Shown here in pieces: positions 45,782 through 56,072 of a stretch of 64,000 nt of DNA (the first letter of the stretch is position 1; the number at the start of each line of letters is the position of its first letter). The DNA is taken from the NCBI GenBank assembly GCA_949825045.1, contig OX463816.1, positions 19,665,243-19,729,242 on the forward strand, written 5' to 3'. Below the pieces are notes generated by a model. That model did no database searches. It saw nothing but the letters and a program-made list of their open reading frames with translations, and was not told the DNA's origin. The translations under genes were made by a program, and so were the position numbers. The stretch is from Argyresthia goedartella. Its lineage: Eukaryota > Arthropoda > Insecta > Lepidoptera > Argyresthiidae.

Positions 45782-46482
45782 TGTCTCTAATTAACAATAC
45801 AAAAATTGCTGGCCAGTGCATTGATATCAAAACTTTTTAAACAAACTGCTTGTTCATCACTACCACTTGTCTTTATTTGAGAAACAGAATTTACAAGGAC
45901 TTGTGAATGCTGATAGCTTATGGAGTTGTGAACTCGATCTTTCGAGAAACAGGCTCTAGGCCTTCCGCAAAGTTCAGTTGATTGCAGTGGAGTCGTCACG
46001 CGTATACGCTATTGTTTCCGGTTTATTTGAATTTGGAACTGGATCGCTTTTGTTTCACGTCGCCGACTTCTCTGCACTTCCTGGCCTGCCGACTACTCTG
46101 CAACTCTGCAACTAATCTTACTATTCATACGCTGTTAGCCGGAACTCGAACAATTTGGAATTCGCTGAATAATGTGCATGACACATAGTACACGGTCAAT
46201 GTTGGGGGTTGAACATTAATGGAAGTGCTTAGGTGTTCTCGGTGGTGAGTAAAAGGAAATCTGAGAATATAACAATCCTCAATAAACAATCCAAACACTC
46301 TTCTTCAAACCATGCAGAAAAGCAGCAGAAAAATTAAAAAGTATTTGAAATTAAATAAATTCATGAAGAAAACTAGAGGGAATGTAAAACTACTAAAATT
46401 TGCATTGAAACGGCAACCAAACAGAATAACAAGAATCTTCTTACTGCAAGAGCTTCGGTGAAAAAATGTTGGTTTACAGTAA
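45782..46482. other. Unannotated spacer
   Basis: A 68-codon frame (45982-46188) ends with TIWNSLNNV, which faintly recalls LINE C-termini. The evidence is too thin to call. Confidence 0.3.
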
Positions 46483-46647
46483 GACCTCCAAGATGCCCGA
46501 GCAGAAATACAGCATCTACGTGACCTCCTGGCAAATGCACTCCAAATTTATGCCAAAGAACAGAGTGAGTTAGCCGAACTCAGAGCCCCGACGTCTGAGT
46601 TAGTTCAGCTACAACGCCAGAACGCGGAATTAGTGGGCTTTTTCTAA
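46483..46647 (+). pseudogene. Coiled-coil transposon ORF relic
   Basis: Fifty-four codons between two stops read DLQDARAEIQHLRDLLANAL, QIYAKEQSELAELRAP and ELVQLQRQNAELV, an uninterrupted amphipathic coiled coil with heptad leucines. In another frame, basic text (PTKKQRRRHRR, about 46755-46787) follows. A coiled coil followed by a basic region fits a gag-like or LINE ORF1 protein, but the family is not recognised. It could also be an exon of a host gene. Confidence 0.4.
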
Positions 46648-47559
46648 TTGAGGACGAGGAGAATGAGACCAGCAAGGAGGACGAGCCCACATCATAAACT
46701 CTGGTCTTGACCCCCCTTAACGTGAGTGTTGCAGCATCCACCGCTTTCCCGACCAAGAAACAGCGTCGCCGTCATAGACGAGAAGGCACCTCGCAGCTCG
46801 TGCGTGAGAGCGCCGCGCCGCTCGCTGTCGCGCGTGTCGCGCTGCCTGCTGAGGTGTCTGTCATGCTGCACGCAGCTGCGAGGGCCGCGCCGCTTGCCGC
46901 ATACGCACGTTGCGACGCTCGCTGCCGCGAGTGCCGCGTCACAAGCCAGCACGTGCATCGTCCCGCGCTCGAACACGGGTGTCCCGCCACTCACCTCCTC
47001 CCGTATAACGCCAACTACCGAAATAAGTGCTTAGAGAAAAACTCTATTGTTCTCCGACATCTGCAGGGGTCGTTATAATATCATTGAACTGTTGGATCAG
47101 ATCCCCTTCAGGGTGACGTCTTGCTGCACTTCTCGCAATGCCGCTTCGTTCGCCGTTCCAGCGGCCTCCAGCAATGCTGGAGTCCGCGCTCCTTTACGCC
47201 GTTTGTGCAACACCTATACGCTTCGTTTCGGTTAATATATTTAATATAAATAAAAAACAATTTCAAAATCTGGTCGCAAAAATGTTAGCCTCAGAACTTT
47301 AATGGCCAAACCTAAATATGTGGAGCTAGGTTAAGTGTAGCGTAGTGTACCTATATCTACTTATTTTGTATACGTCTCAGTGGGAACTGTCAAGGGGTAT
47401 ATGCATGTTTAGCTACTTAGTATTGGCACTTTCATGTTTTCTTTTTGTACATTTACTTCTGTATGCTTCTACTAAATAAATAAAATAAACTTAGCGATAG
47501 CTGTAATGTTTACCTAAGAAATAATCACTTACTAGTTGCGCCCCGGTTAAGACTCGCGA
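46648..47559. other. GC-rich block, then spacer
   Basis: 46790-46990 is GC-rich, and overlapping frames of 70-123 codons are open on both strands simply because stops are rare. They are Ala/Arg-rich without a motif. It might be the continuation of the relic at 46483. After 47240 the sequence is AT-rich and featureless. Confidence 0.35.
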
Positions 47560-47905
47560 AGGTTAGCAATTCATTCAAGGGTCAGTGCATTCTCTACTAC
47601 CTCTGGATATTTTGAAATTACCGTTTGAGCTATTTAAAAAGCATGTTAAAGCAACTTTGTCGAAAAAGGGATATTACAACGTTCAAGATTACTGCTATGA
47701 TGGGACTGTATGGGATGAACCTAGCACAACACAGTCCTTGCTGTTAATAACTTTGTAATTATTTATTCCTGCTTAAAAATCATTCTGTGGGAGTTTCTAT
47801 GCCCTTTTTCTCCCACAGTGGTTTTATGTAGAGAAGAAGCAAAAAATATGTTTGCTAAGGATATGAAAATATCTACAGTAATAAATAAAATTGACTTTTG
47901 ACTTA
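47560..47905 (+). pseudogene. LINE 3' end, related to LINE C
   Basis: SFKGQCILYY (about 47570-47600) and, in a shifted frame, LDILKLPFELFKKHVKATLS and KKGYYNVQDY match the last residues of LINE C (IELQELSVNKFKNVVKNHLC and KKGYNKISDY). A stop and a 3' UTR with a stem-loop follow. The end is near 47905 (AATAAATAAAATTGACTTTT). It is a very short 5'-truncated copy of a related subfamily. Confidence 0.8.
47785..47818 (+). ncRNA. Stem-loop in LINE 3' UTR
   Basis: CTGTGGGAG (47785-47793) pairs with CTCCCACAG (47810-47818) around a 16-base loop. Compared with 43768-43801, four stem positions have changed on both sides so that pairing is kept. Confidence 0.65.
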
Positions 47906-49447
47906 TAATGGTGTATCTATGTTTATCTGGGTATGTTTGGCCGTATATGTTCTAAATTCTTCTATTAAATACCTTATATGACAGACATACGCATTTTATT
48001 GAATATATACGTTTCTATTTAACAGTAAGGTAGGTCCAAATATCTTTCAGCAATCAATAAGTAATTCGCCTCCATCCCAAGCTTCGTTCACTGATACTAA
48101 TACGAACTTAATAGCCTTGTGTAAACCACAACAAGGCACCGCAGAGATTCGTGTGAAATTAATCATCATTGATCCTCGAGCGGCGCCGGCCTCGTATATC
48201 CCGGCAGCCTGTGGGGACCGAACCCAAAATGTACTTCATAAATTCCACTCGGAGGCTATGACCTACACAAGTGTGGGACATCTATTGTTGTTCTGCCCCG
48301 CCTCGCACCCGTGCACCATTTGTCATATTGTCACACGTTTTATTGCTTCCAGACTCCTTTCCTCCCCGAAAGTGATCACGTTTTATTTTATTCATTCCCA
48401 TTGTTTTGGAACTCTTTAAATAAAATTTGGAACAGTTCTTCGCGTGTCATTCATTTTCTCTTTTTGCGCAGACTCCTCGGTCCATTGTTTTATGGGACAG
48501 TTATATATGAACTAACCTCCGTAGAATATTCACAAAAGTGTTTATACTGATACAGATACTTAATACAGCCATGCATACTTATAAGTTATACCACTTATAG
48601 CCACTTACTTACCGCGGACCCTACTCAAGTATTAAAATGAGTTAGCGACATGCCGACCACGATAAAGTCCGATAAATCGACCGGAACCCTTCTAAGATCC
48701 ACTAACATATTTACTTCAATTTCGCGTGATATTTTGATAGTTATTTTTGTACGCACGACCCTCGTCATGGGCGGGTGTTCTGCGGCGGGCGGGCGGGCGG
48801 GCGGCGGCAACAGCGTTGGAATTTCGTCCAAATGGCGCCGGAATAGCGACAAATTAATTGCGCCCAAGCAATAACCGTTAAATATAGACCACCTGTTGCC
48901 CCCCAACCATTTTCTCAGAAAGTAACATTGTATAACGATGGTTTTTGCTTCAAGTTATTTAACTGGTTTACGGAACCGCTTTATGGGCTTTTGTTGGCAG
49001 CTCTCTCATTAGCCCATTGTGTCGAGTTTCCAACTCGTGTAGCATCGAGTCACTCGTTTCGCTCTTCGCTAACTTCATTAGATAAATGTCAACTGCAACG
49101 GTCACTGATAATCTGTCTGAGAGAGGTCGTGTCGTGACATTTCAGCTATTTGTGTTTCCATCCTCGGTATTTCATAAAGGATATAAGTACATGCAAATTT
49201 GTTTGTTCCAGTATGCTGCACGCCGTGCGCGTGTTTGATTATATTGTAGCATACAATTCTATAAGTACATTAAAATGCCACGACTTATTCAATACAGGGT
49301 CGCAGAGACATAATTATGGCCACGTCTGGCTAAACATATTGTACGACACATATATTAAAATCGACTTAAAGCTTTGATAATTTCCTTAACAAGTATAAAT
49401 TATATATCATTATCAGTTAGTTAGGGGACCTACTTACAGTACTTATT
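47906..49447. other. Unannotated region with degenerate repeat debris
   Basis: 48310-48500 recalls the C-terminal end of a LINE (SFPLFWNSLNKIWNSSSRV) but too weakly to call. A (GGGC)n run lies at 48784-48807. No gene is recognised. Confidence 0.35.
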
Positions 49448-49692
49448 AGGGTTCCGTACCATAAGGATGCCTAACAGGACCCTATTTATAAGCCTCCGCT
49501 GTCACTCTGTCCGTCTGTCCGTCCAGCCGTCCATCAGCAGGCTATCTCATGAACCGTTATAGGTAGAAAGTTGAAATTTTCACACGATGTCTATTTCTGT
49601 TGCCGCCACAGCAACACATGAAAGTAAAAGAAAACAAATGAAATACACGATTATTTATAAATAAAAGGGGATTCCCATACAAGAGACGGTTT
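49448..49692 (-). repeat. Dispersed repeat C, inverted copy
   Basis: AGGGTTCCGTACCATAAGGA starts at 49448. It continues through CTGTCCGTCTGTCCGTCCAG, CTCATGAACCGTTATAGGTA and TTGAAATTTTCACACGATG to GGGATTCCCATACAAGAGAC. It matches 14385-14560 and the reverse complement of 28453-28790. Confidence 0.8.
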
Positions 49693-49948
49693 TAACACCC
49701 CTCGCAATATAACAAACCATAAGTTGATTCAAATATGATCGCAGATTTCGCGGCTTATCACATGGTGGCGCAATTGGTTTCATATCGGTTGCGCAATCGT
49801 TCGAATCCACGTTCGGACAAAATGCGATTTTCTTTTTGTTTTATTATTTTTAGTGCTTATATTTGTATACTATTTATTGTTCTTGGAAATTATTGGTGTG
49901 CAATAATGATATTGTGTTATTATTACGCATAATTTCTTTCCCCAAAAG

Positions 49949-50064
49949 GCACGAGCAGCAGCAGACCCAGAAGAGGAGTAGCAGTGCCCTGCTGAAGCCC
50001 CAGCGCAGCAGCGATGCGGGGGCGATGACGCCCCAGCCGGCCCGTGGAGGCCTGGCGTAATGAC
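49949..50064 (+). promoter_or_regulatory. 5' leader exon with three upstream AUGs
   Basis: A pyrimidine tract and acceptor (AATTTCTTTCCCCAAAAG, ending 49948) precede a GC-rich, CAG-rich leader. Upstream frames: ATG at 50014 (4 codons, stop 50026-50028); ATG at 50025 overlapping that stop as ATGA (11 codons, stop 50058-50060); ATG at 50060 overlapping that stop as TAATG (10 codons, stop inside the main frame). The main ATG is at 50065. Such an arrangement normally lowers or regulates translation of the main frame; here that is inference. Confidence 0.55.
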
Positions 50065-50119
50065 ATGGCGCCCAGCCGCTCTGCCCTACTGACGTTGGCT
50101 GCACTAACTGCACTCATAG
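50065..50119 (+). CDS. Novel small membrane protein, exon 1 (signal peptide)
   Basis: ATG in fair context opens MAPSRSALLTLAALTALI and one base of the next codon; the donor is ATAG|GTGAAC at 50120. The 18 residues are a short n-region with Arg then a hydrophobic core, a good start of a signal peptide; it is completed by exon 2 (GCCTG|APQ, a plausible signal peptidase site). The exon ends in phase 1, which matches the 2-base start of exon 2 at 55955. Four exons together give 135 residues ending at 60540. The gene is not part of any transposon that I can recognise, and its family is unknown to me. Confidence 0.7.
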
Positions 50120-50154
50120 GTGAACACCCCGATACTCAAACAAATAAAACACAT

Positions 50155-50330
50155 CAACCCATACCAATACGGGGTTTGATGCAAACTCATAAATCGGCAT
50201 ACTTACGCCCTTGATATCAAGTATTTTGGGTGACAGGGACCATCGCAGTTGCTCTGGAGATATTATGAAAGTTTCTGTACAAGATGTTTTCTTTCACTGT
50301 TATAATGCATAGCATTTTGTCCTCATTAAT
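50155..50330. repeat. Diverged copy of the 2525-2815 repeat
   Basis: CAATACGGGGTTTGATGCAA, GGGTGACAGGGACCATCGCA, TATTATGAAAGTTTCTGTAC and TGTTATAATGCATAGCAT follow the order of the element at 2525, with many changes. Confidence 0.5.
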
Positions 50331-50597
50331 TAAAATCTATTCGACGATTTCCAGCGCGGGCCAGCTATCATTTTCATTTGTTAGTAACTTGACATTAAGC
50401 TGCAGACAAGTGTTTGACTAAATATGTCACAGTCAAAGTGAATAATTCGGTCAAATGTATAATTGTCAAAGTGATAAATAAGGCAGAATTTCTCTCATTA
50501 AATTATGTGTGATCTCCAGTAGGATTTAGTTAAATGAAGAAATAATAATAATGTATGTTAATTTTTATCCTCCTCTCCCTTTTTGACCAAACTATGC

Positions 50598-50644
50598 ACC
50601 CAAAAATCCTTAGGCATAAAGAAGTAGCGTAAGGATTTTTGGGT
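50598..50644. repeat. 15-bp perfect snap-back hairpin
   Basis: ACCCAAAAATCCTTA (50598-50612) is exactly complementary to 50630-50644; the loop is 17 bases. Confidence 0.9.
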
Positions 50645-50709
50645 TAGGTTTTTTGTTAATTTACTTCTTAAGCGATGTTCTGAATATTTGATGGGGCGTT
50701 ATATCATAG

Positions 50710-50799
50710 GATGCTACCCGGACGCATTAATTTGACACCTCGCTGGGATATTTTTGCTTTAGATCGAACGGTGTCAAGTTAATTCGTCCGGGTAGTATC
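50710..50799. repeat. 90-bp palindromic MITE
   Basis: The arms 50710-50739 and 50770-50799 (GATGCTACCCGGACGCATTA against GATACTACCCGGACGAATTA) are 30 bp with about four mismatches and a 30-bp centre. Confidence 0.85.
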
Positions 50800-51019
50800 T
50801 TACGAACAAACAGTTGAAGGCTTTTTAAAGGAGCCTTGATTCCGTAATGCTTTTTATCAGGGCAGATTATATTATAAATAACGTTGTAAATTAACATGTG
50901 AATAAGTCAGAGGAAACATTAAATAAACAATAAATTTCCGGATTGCATGATGGCATTCAATGCTGACCGAAGGTTTCATGCCGAAACAACCTATTTGTAA
51001 TATTCACCGCTCTCATCAG

Positions 51020-51095
51020 CTAGTCAGTTGGCTGAGCGGACTGTCATGCATCAGCTCTGAAGTGGTCGATCATGGTTCAAACTCCATTGCGGACA
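51020..51095 (+). mobile_element. tRNA-like SINE head
   Basis: A perfect A-box (TGGCTGAGCGG, 51029-51039) and a near B-box (GGTTCAAACTCC, 51074-51085) have correct spacing. The arms do not pair well enough for a working tRNA, so I read it as a SINE head or tRNA pseudogene; the body is not defined. Confidence 0.55.
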
Positions 51096-51550
51096 CCTTC
51101 TCATCGTAGGTTTTATTTGTTGTCTAGTGGCCTTGGCTTCAGTTATTTATTTTTTATTTTAATATTTTATTTGTTTACCGATATATTTAGTGAGTAATTT
51201 CAACTTTCATCATCTTTCATCATCTTTCGTACATATTTATCACATTCGCTAATCGCCAGTGTATAATACAGTGTGAATGTGCACATAACGATCTGGGTTG
51301 AAGGACATCGAAATTCATCGACAAAAAAAAGTCTCATCCCTGCCAATTTTTTTTTGCCATTTTATTATTGAAATGCGCTATCTGGGTACCAACTGCAAAA
51401 AAAAATACTCCGGAATGGAAGCTTTTCGTAGACAATTTTACTGATTCGTACAATCTCTAGGTCTTATGATTAAGCTCAGCTCCGAAAGGTGCAAATAAGA
51501 AAAAGTTAATTATTTAAGATCACAATTTTGGTGTCTTGAAATTCAACCAA

Positions 51551-51665
51551 TACATAATGGAGGGCATTAATACTCGAGAGTGAGTTTCATAATAATATCA
51601 CTCGAGAGTTTTAATGCCTAATTATGTACAGTTACATACACTAGTTTATCTACCTACACATCACA
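51551..51665 (+). repeat. Palindrome-bearing repeat, partner of 18446-18537
   Basis: TACATAATGGAGGGCATTAA leads into an inverted pair (ACTCGAGAGTGA ... TCACTCGAGAGT, about 51571-51608), then CACTAGTTTATCTAC. The copy at 18446 lacks one arm. Confidence 0.75.
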
Positions 51666-51689
51666 TTACCTCCATTTTTTTGGGCATTA

Positions 51690-52026
51690 TATATGTCACA
51701 GTAAGATTGACAAAACCGTTAGTTGATAAACTAGTTGTTGTCAGTTGGTCAACTATCGACCGATAGTAAACTGTAGCGTACTGCCTAATATATGACGCGT
51801 TAGTTGATAAACTAATACCAGGGCAAACACTGTGGTAGCTGAAATGAAGACTAGAGGGGGCGAGCGCAACGAAGCCCCCGAATAATATTCGTGTTAGGTG
51901 GACATGTAAGACTAAAAGAAACGTAAATTCTAAACCCTGACGGTCCGGTTAACTATCTGTCGATAGTTGATCAACTAACGCGTTAGTTTATCAACTAACC
52001 GTTTTGACTATCTTTCGGTGACATAT
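51690..52026. mobile_element. MITE with ~85-bp inverted termini
   Basis: The left end (TATATGTCACAGTAAGATTG, ACAAAACCGTTAGTTGATAA) and the inverted right end (TATATGTCACCGAAAGATAG, TCAAAACGGTTAGTTGATAA) match for ~85 bp. The ~165-bp centre holds GAGGGGGCGAGCGCAACGAA, which can itself fold with the following GCCCCC. No coding capacity. Confidence 0.85.
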
Positions 52027-52923
52027 ACATTGCCTAGGGATTGTATAGAATACCGGATTATTCAGATTACTGTTAACATATACATATGCGTATTTATGAA
52101 GGGAGTGATGAAATATTATGTTCTTAATTATTTCCATCAACAGTGGGTGCAAGAAGTTGAATATATAGATAGATGGGAATAAATTTAACGTTATTTTAGT
52201 AAATTTATTATATAAATCCTCGCGAATAAGTAAAATATATATCGCAATCCCAGCTTGACTACTTGTGTCAGGGGAGATGCGAGTCTCTCCTCAACCACAT
52301 TCTTCCATTCCGAACAAATGGCAAACGTTCCAGCTGCTGACCACACAATAAACAAAGAAATCACTGAAACGACTGACTATTGTCTTTCGAGAACCTGTTC
52401 AAACAGCGAGGTTTATTAAACCACTCGACATTAGTGAACTCTGAATAAGTATTGAACATTGATTGCATGAGAATGTGCAGGAAATTAGCATTATTATTGT
52501 AGACTAACTATTGGCTCTTTTAGCATAATCCTGCGTAGAGGAATGGTACCTATAAATTATGCGTTTATTTCCAAAATGCTAATCGTGTATCATGTGATCG
52601 CATGGACAGACCTGCAAATACAGATAGATTAAACTCTTGTTGACTCAACAAACCTCGTTATTTTAAACCATAGTTACATGTTGTTCATATAGTAGTAGTG
52701 AATGAAAACTCCTAATAGAGAATCCAATTATGGCTGAAACCAAATTATCTTGCAGTGGATGACAATTAGCTAGGGTGCTGACATGGTCGGCTATCAACCC
52801 ATTTGATACAATGGCTTCCGGCCCGTCTTTTCAACACAGATTGTGCATAGATACTTTGCTTGAAAATGAGCGAGTGTGATACTAAACTTTCTACATGGGC
52901 TCGATAGATAAAATCTTTGGCGT

Positions 52924-53190
52924 TATGCAGGTTGTAACAGAAAGGTGAAGACATATTTTGAGGGGTTGTTAGGGGCGTCATTGAAACAGTCTTCATTGTG
53001 ACCAATTTGATCTGAGCAACATTATTTTTCACTTCTTTATACATTTTGGTCCGGGCGGTCAGCTGATTTGTATGGGGAAGTGAAACATAAAGGTGCTCTG
53101 ATCAAATTGGTTTCATAGCTGTTGTTGCTTAGAATTAGGTCCCTAACAACCCTCTAAAATATGACCAAACCTTTCTGTAACATCCTGTAT
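52924..53190. mobile_element. Fold-back MITE with ~110-bp arms
   Basis: Left arm 52924-53035 and right arm 53080-53190 are inverted (ATGCAGGTTGTAACAGAAAG against ATACAGGATGTTACAGAAAG; both share GGTTGTTAGGG and ACCAATTTGATC) around a ~45-bp centre containing GGGCGGTCAGCTG. Confidence 0.85.
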
Positions 53191-53232
53191 AAATTATATT
53201 TTGTTTACGACATTGTAACGTTTGTTCAACTC

Positions 53233-53252
53233 CATACATACATACATACATA
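53233..53252 (+). repeat. (CATA)n microsatellite
   Basis: Five uninterrupted CATA units, then degenerate ones to 53262. Confidence 0.9.
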
Positions 53253-55747
53253 AATACATACGCTCACGCTTTTTTCTACCTGCTACGATCCTGGCATATA
53301 TAAACCCAATATTTAATAGGTATGATTTATTTGTCTACGACATTATGAAAGAGAGTCATTAATTAAAAGCGATATGCAAAGTATCCGGTCATATATTCAC
53401 ATGCAACAAAGGTCTCACGAGTAAATCATTATTCTTTATACAGTCTTCAGCTACGGATATCACACATATACTTTCACTGAAATACTCCATGAACTCTACC
53501 TTCTAGCTCCATAATCCTCAGTCTATAAAACCTTCTACGTACGGGCGCCTGATGGTTAATTGTCCATAAAAGCGTTTTCACTTCAATATCACTGGTTATT
53601 TCGAGCATCGTTTAGTACTCGACCCAGATTTTTAAACAACATATAATACCTTTGCGTATATGTAGGTGTGTAGTAGTGATGTGCCATAGGCTATTGAATT
53701 ATTATGAAAACAATACGGGCGATGCCCGAGCCAGGTATATCGTCGACGACAGCCGCTACCCGGTCTTTTGTATATCGAGCTCAAGCGGTGCTCTCAATTC
53801 GCTTATACGAGGTGTATCAGCTAGCTATGGTATATGTAAAGGGTTGACTGGGACACCATCCTGAACAACTTGTATTACATACTCGTAGTATGTACGTACA
53901 TTTATGTCCAGTTACACAGTACATAGCAGTTGAAGTACGAAGTGTCATGAAATATTTGTAAATTTTAAAATAACGGCTCTTTTCCGTCAGCTACAACTAA
54001 GCGAAATTATTTCGATCCAACTTGTTCTATCTGTTAAGAAAATATGTATGGAGAATTTCCAAGTCGGAAAGGTAAAAAAGGATATCGATCGATTGTATAA
54101 CTTTGTTCATAGTATTCGTACGTTTGTTTGCGTTGAACCTGCCCAACTGTCACGTAGATTTCGTAAAGCTTTGTGTCTAACCAAGCCTTTGTTTGTCGAC
54201 CTGTTGATTCCATGTTTTCCTTATGGCTGCCGTAAAAAGGATTTATGTTATTACCGTTAGGGTTATGATTACAAGGTTAGGTTATATTTTATACATGTAA
54301 CATGTTGTTGTTTGTAACACGCTGCTATCGTCGTCAAATGAGTGTATAATTCATTTTGATGATGAATATTTAAGTGTTAATATGCGGTTAACTACTTACA
54401 AATTAATGACAATAAATCAAAATGAAAGTCATGCATCCGAAATAACCAGTAAAATTATTGGAAGGAAGGATTGGAGGTAAAATTTGGTGTGCGATCGATA
54501 AGGTCACGTCGAATTAATAGGAGGAATGTAATGGAGTTCGGCTAGTACACAAGACGGAACGTAAGTTAGTGAAGTAGCCATGCTCAAGAAACCGCCTGAG
54601 GGATGCAGATGGTTTGGATCTAACTCTGAAACTCACAGCCGCTCCAGAATTGAATAGTTTAGTGTCTGTTCACAGTGAAACTCTGTTATAGGTAGATACT
54701 AGATATGATACCAGGAACCCTATCCCACAATCAACTAAAAGTATTTTATATCAACAAAATCTTGATAGAATCTTAGACGTCGATCTAGTCATTTAGCTAT
54801 TTATTTATATTATTAATATAAACAAATATTTATTTTATTTTATCTTTTTATTGTATCCATCTAGACTATAGGTATATTTTTTTCAAGTTTTATACATTTT
54901 ATAAAGCCAAGAGTCTAGTAAATAATCTCTTTTAACGGACACACTGTTATGTTGCAAGACGTTTGATTTAATAAGGCCCCAGAACGTGCGTTAGACTTCG
55001 ACTGAGGGATTTCTATAAAATCTCCCAACTTGATACTGAGGAGTGGTTCAATAGCTTGTGATGAAAATAGCTGCACTTGATAGCATATTGGTTGATTGGC
55101 ACGTTATAAAGCTCGTAGCTCCTGATATGGAAGCAAAGCTTTGTTTGAAGTATATTACGAAGTTTTTTAACAGGGAACGGGAACAGCATATCGTAGCAAG
55201 CAGAAATTTTAATTTTAGCCTAGTGTCTTTTTGCCACCAATAAGGCCCGATATATATATTACAATCCAAGCAATAATAAAAATAACTAAATATCCAGAAC
55301 ATTTTTCTATGAAGTTTTGTATCCCAACCACAATTAATTCGATATTAGTCCTCTTGTACGTGTATTTCTACGACCACGAATTTGCATCAAAAATAGGTAT
55401 TTGACTAATATAATAGGGGAGGATATGAAGCCTAACATAACTATAACTACCTACTAACTGTAAGTTAGTACTTAGACGTTCGCCGCTTATTTGCTCGGCA
55501 ACCTATCCCCTTCCCATCCGCTAGTTGGGACAGCACTTCCTCGAGGGACGGTGACTGTAAACAGTTAATTCCGTTGACGGGAAATCATTACACATTGCTT
55601 GGACCAGTTTAATGTTCATTTCCCAGGATGTAGTTTGAACCCCAAACCACAAGTTTAATTTAAGAAGTGTAAACTAGCAACGTAAGTGTGCGCGATGATT
55701 TTTACCGTTTCTGCCGGAGTGGCCGGATGAAGCACTAACCAGAAAAA

Positions 55748-55784
55748 TGTGGACTTAAAAGGGTCTCCCCTTTTTTAGTCCACA
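55748..55784. repeat. ~16-bp snap-back hairpin
   Basis: TGTGGACTTAAAAGGG is followed within four bases by CCCTTTTTTAGTCCACA: complementary arms with one bulge and one mismatch. Confidence 0.75.
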
Positions 55785-55954
55785 CGTTCTTTTCCTAGCG
55801 TCAACCTTTACCCAGCAGCGGGATACTGTACCGATTCATAAAAAAACCGGCAACATTCAAATATAAAAGGGTCCCAAATTCTGCCAGTCTAGACTTGTAT
55901 AAGTGTTACCTATTGCCTTATAAAATGTGCCACATCTCGCCGGTAATTGTGCAG

Positions 55955-56072
55955 GGTGCTGCACGGGCGCGCCGCAGGGCAGCCTGCAGGGCGGCGTGCA
56001 GGGCGGGGCGCAGGTGCCTCCCGGAGTGCCGCACTCCACCGCCCCTCCCGCAGGCGTCGGCGGCGTCCGCAA
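55955..56072 (+). CDS. Novel small membrane protein, exon 2
   Basis: The acceptor is GGTAATTGTGCAG (ending 55954); the donor is CGCAA|GTACTA at 56073. Entered in phase 1, it reads (G)CCTGAPQGSLQGG, VQGGAQVPPGVPHSTAPP, AGVGGVR and leaves in phase 2. Third codon positions are almost all G or C, unlike the flanks, a strong coding sign. The first residues complete the signal peptide; the rest is a Gly/Gln/Pro-rich, probably disordered secreted segment. The other two frames read Ala/Arg-rich text that does not fit the phases of the neighbouring exons. Confidence 0.65.

Larger units (their letters stand above)
50120..55954 (+). other. Intron 1 of the small membrane protein gene
   Basis: About 5.8 kb, from GTGAAC to TTGTGCAG. 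It holds most of the MITEs and SINEs listed separately. 53263-55745 shows no gene: the short frames at 53652-53864, 54048-54260 and 55058-55243 have no motif. Near 55808-55828 the phrase ACCCAGCAGCGGGATACTG resembles the end of a lepidopteran RTE-type repeat, a weak match from memory. Confidence 0.55.

Noticed and set aside
46692..47078. Open frames of 70-123 codons on both strands as a gene
   Set aside because: GC-driven, Ala/Arg-rich, no domain, and mutually overlapping on both strands.
48311..48550. LINE C-terminal fragment
   Set aside because: SFPLFWNSLNKIW hints at it, but nothing else in the frame fits; kept only as a remark.
51020..51095. A functional tRNA gene
   Set aside because: A and B boxes are good, but the acceptor and anticodon stems do not pair convincingly and no terminator T-run follows at the right place.
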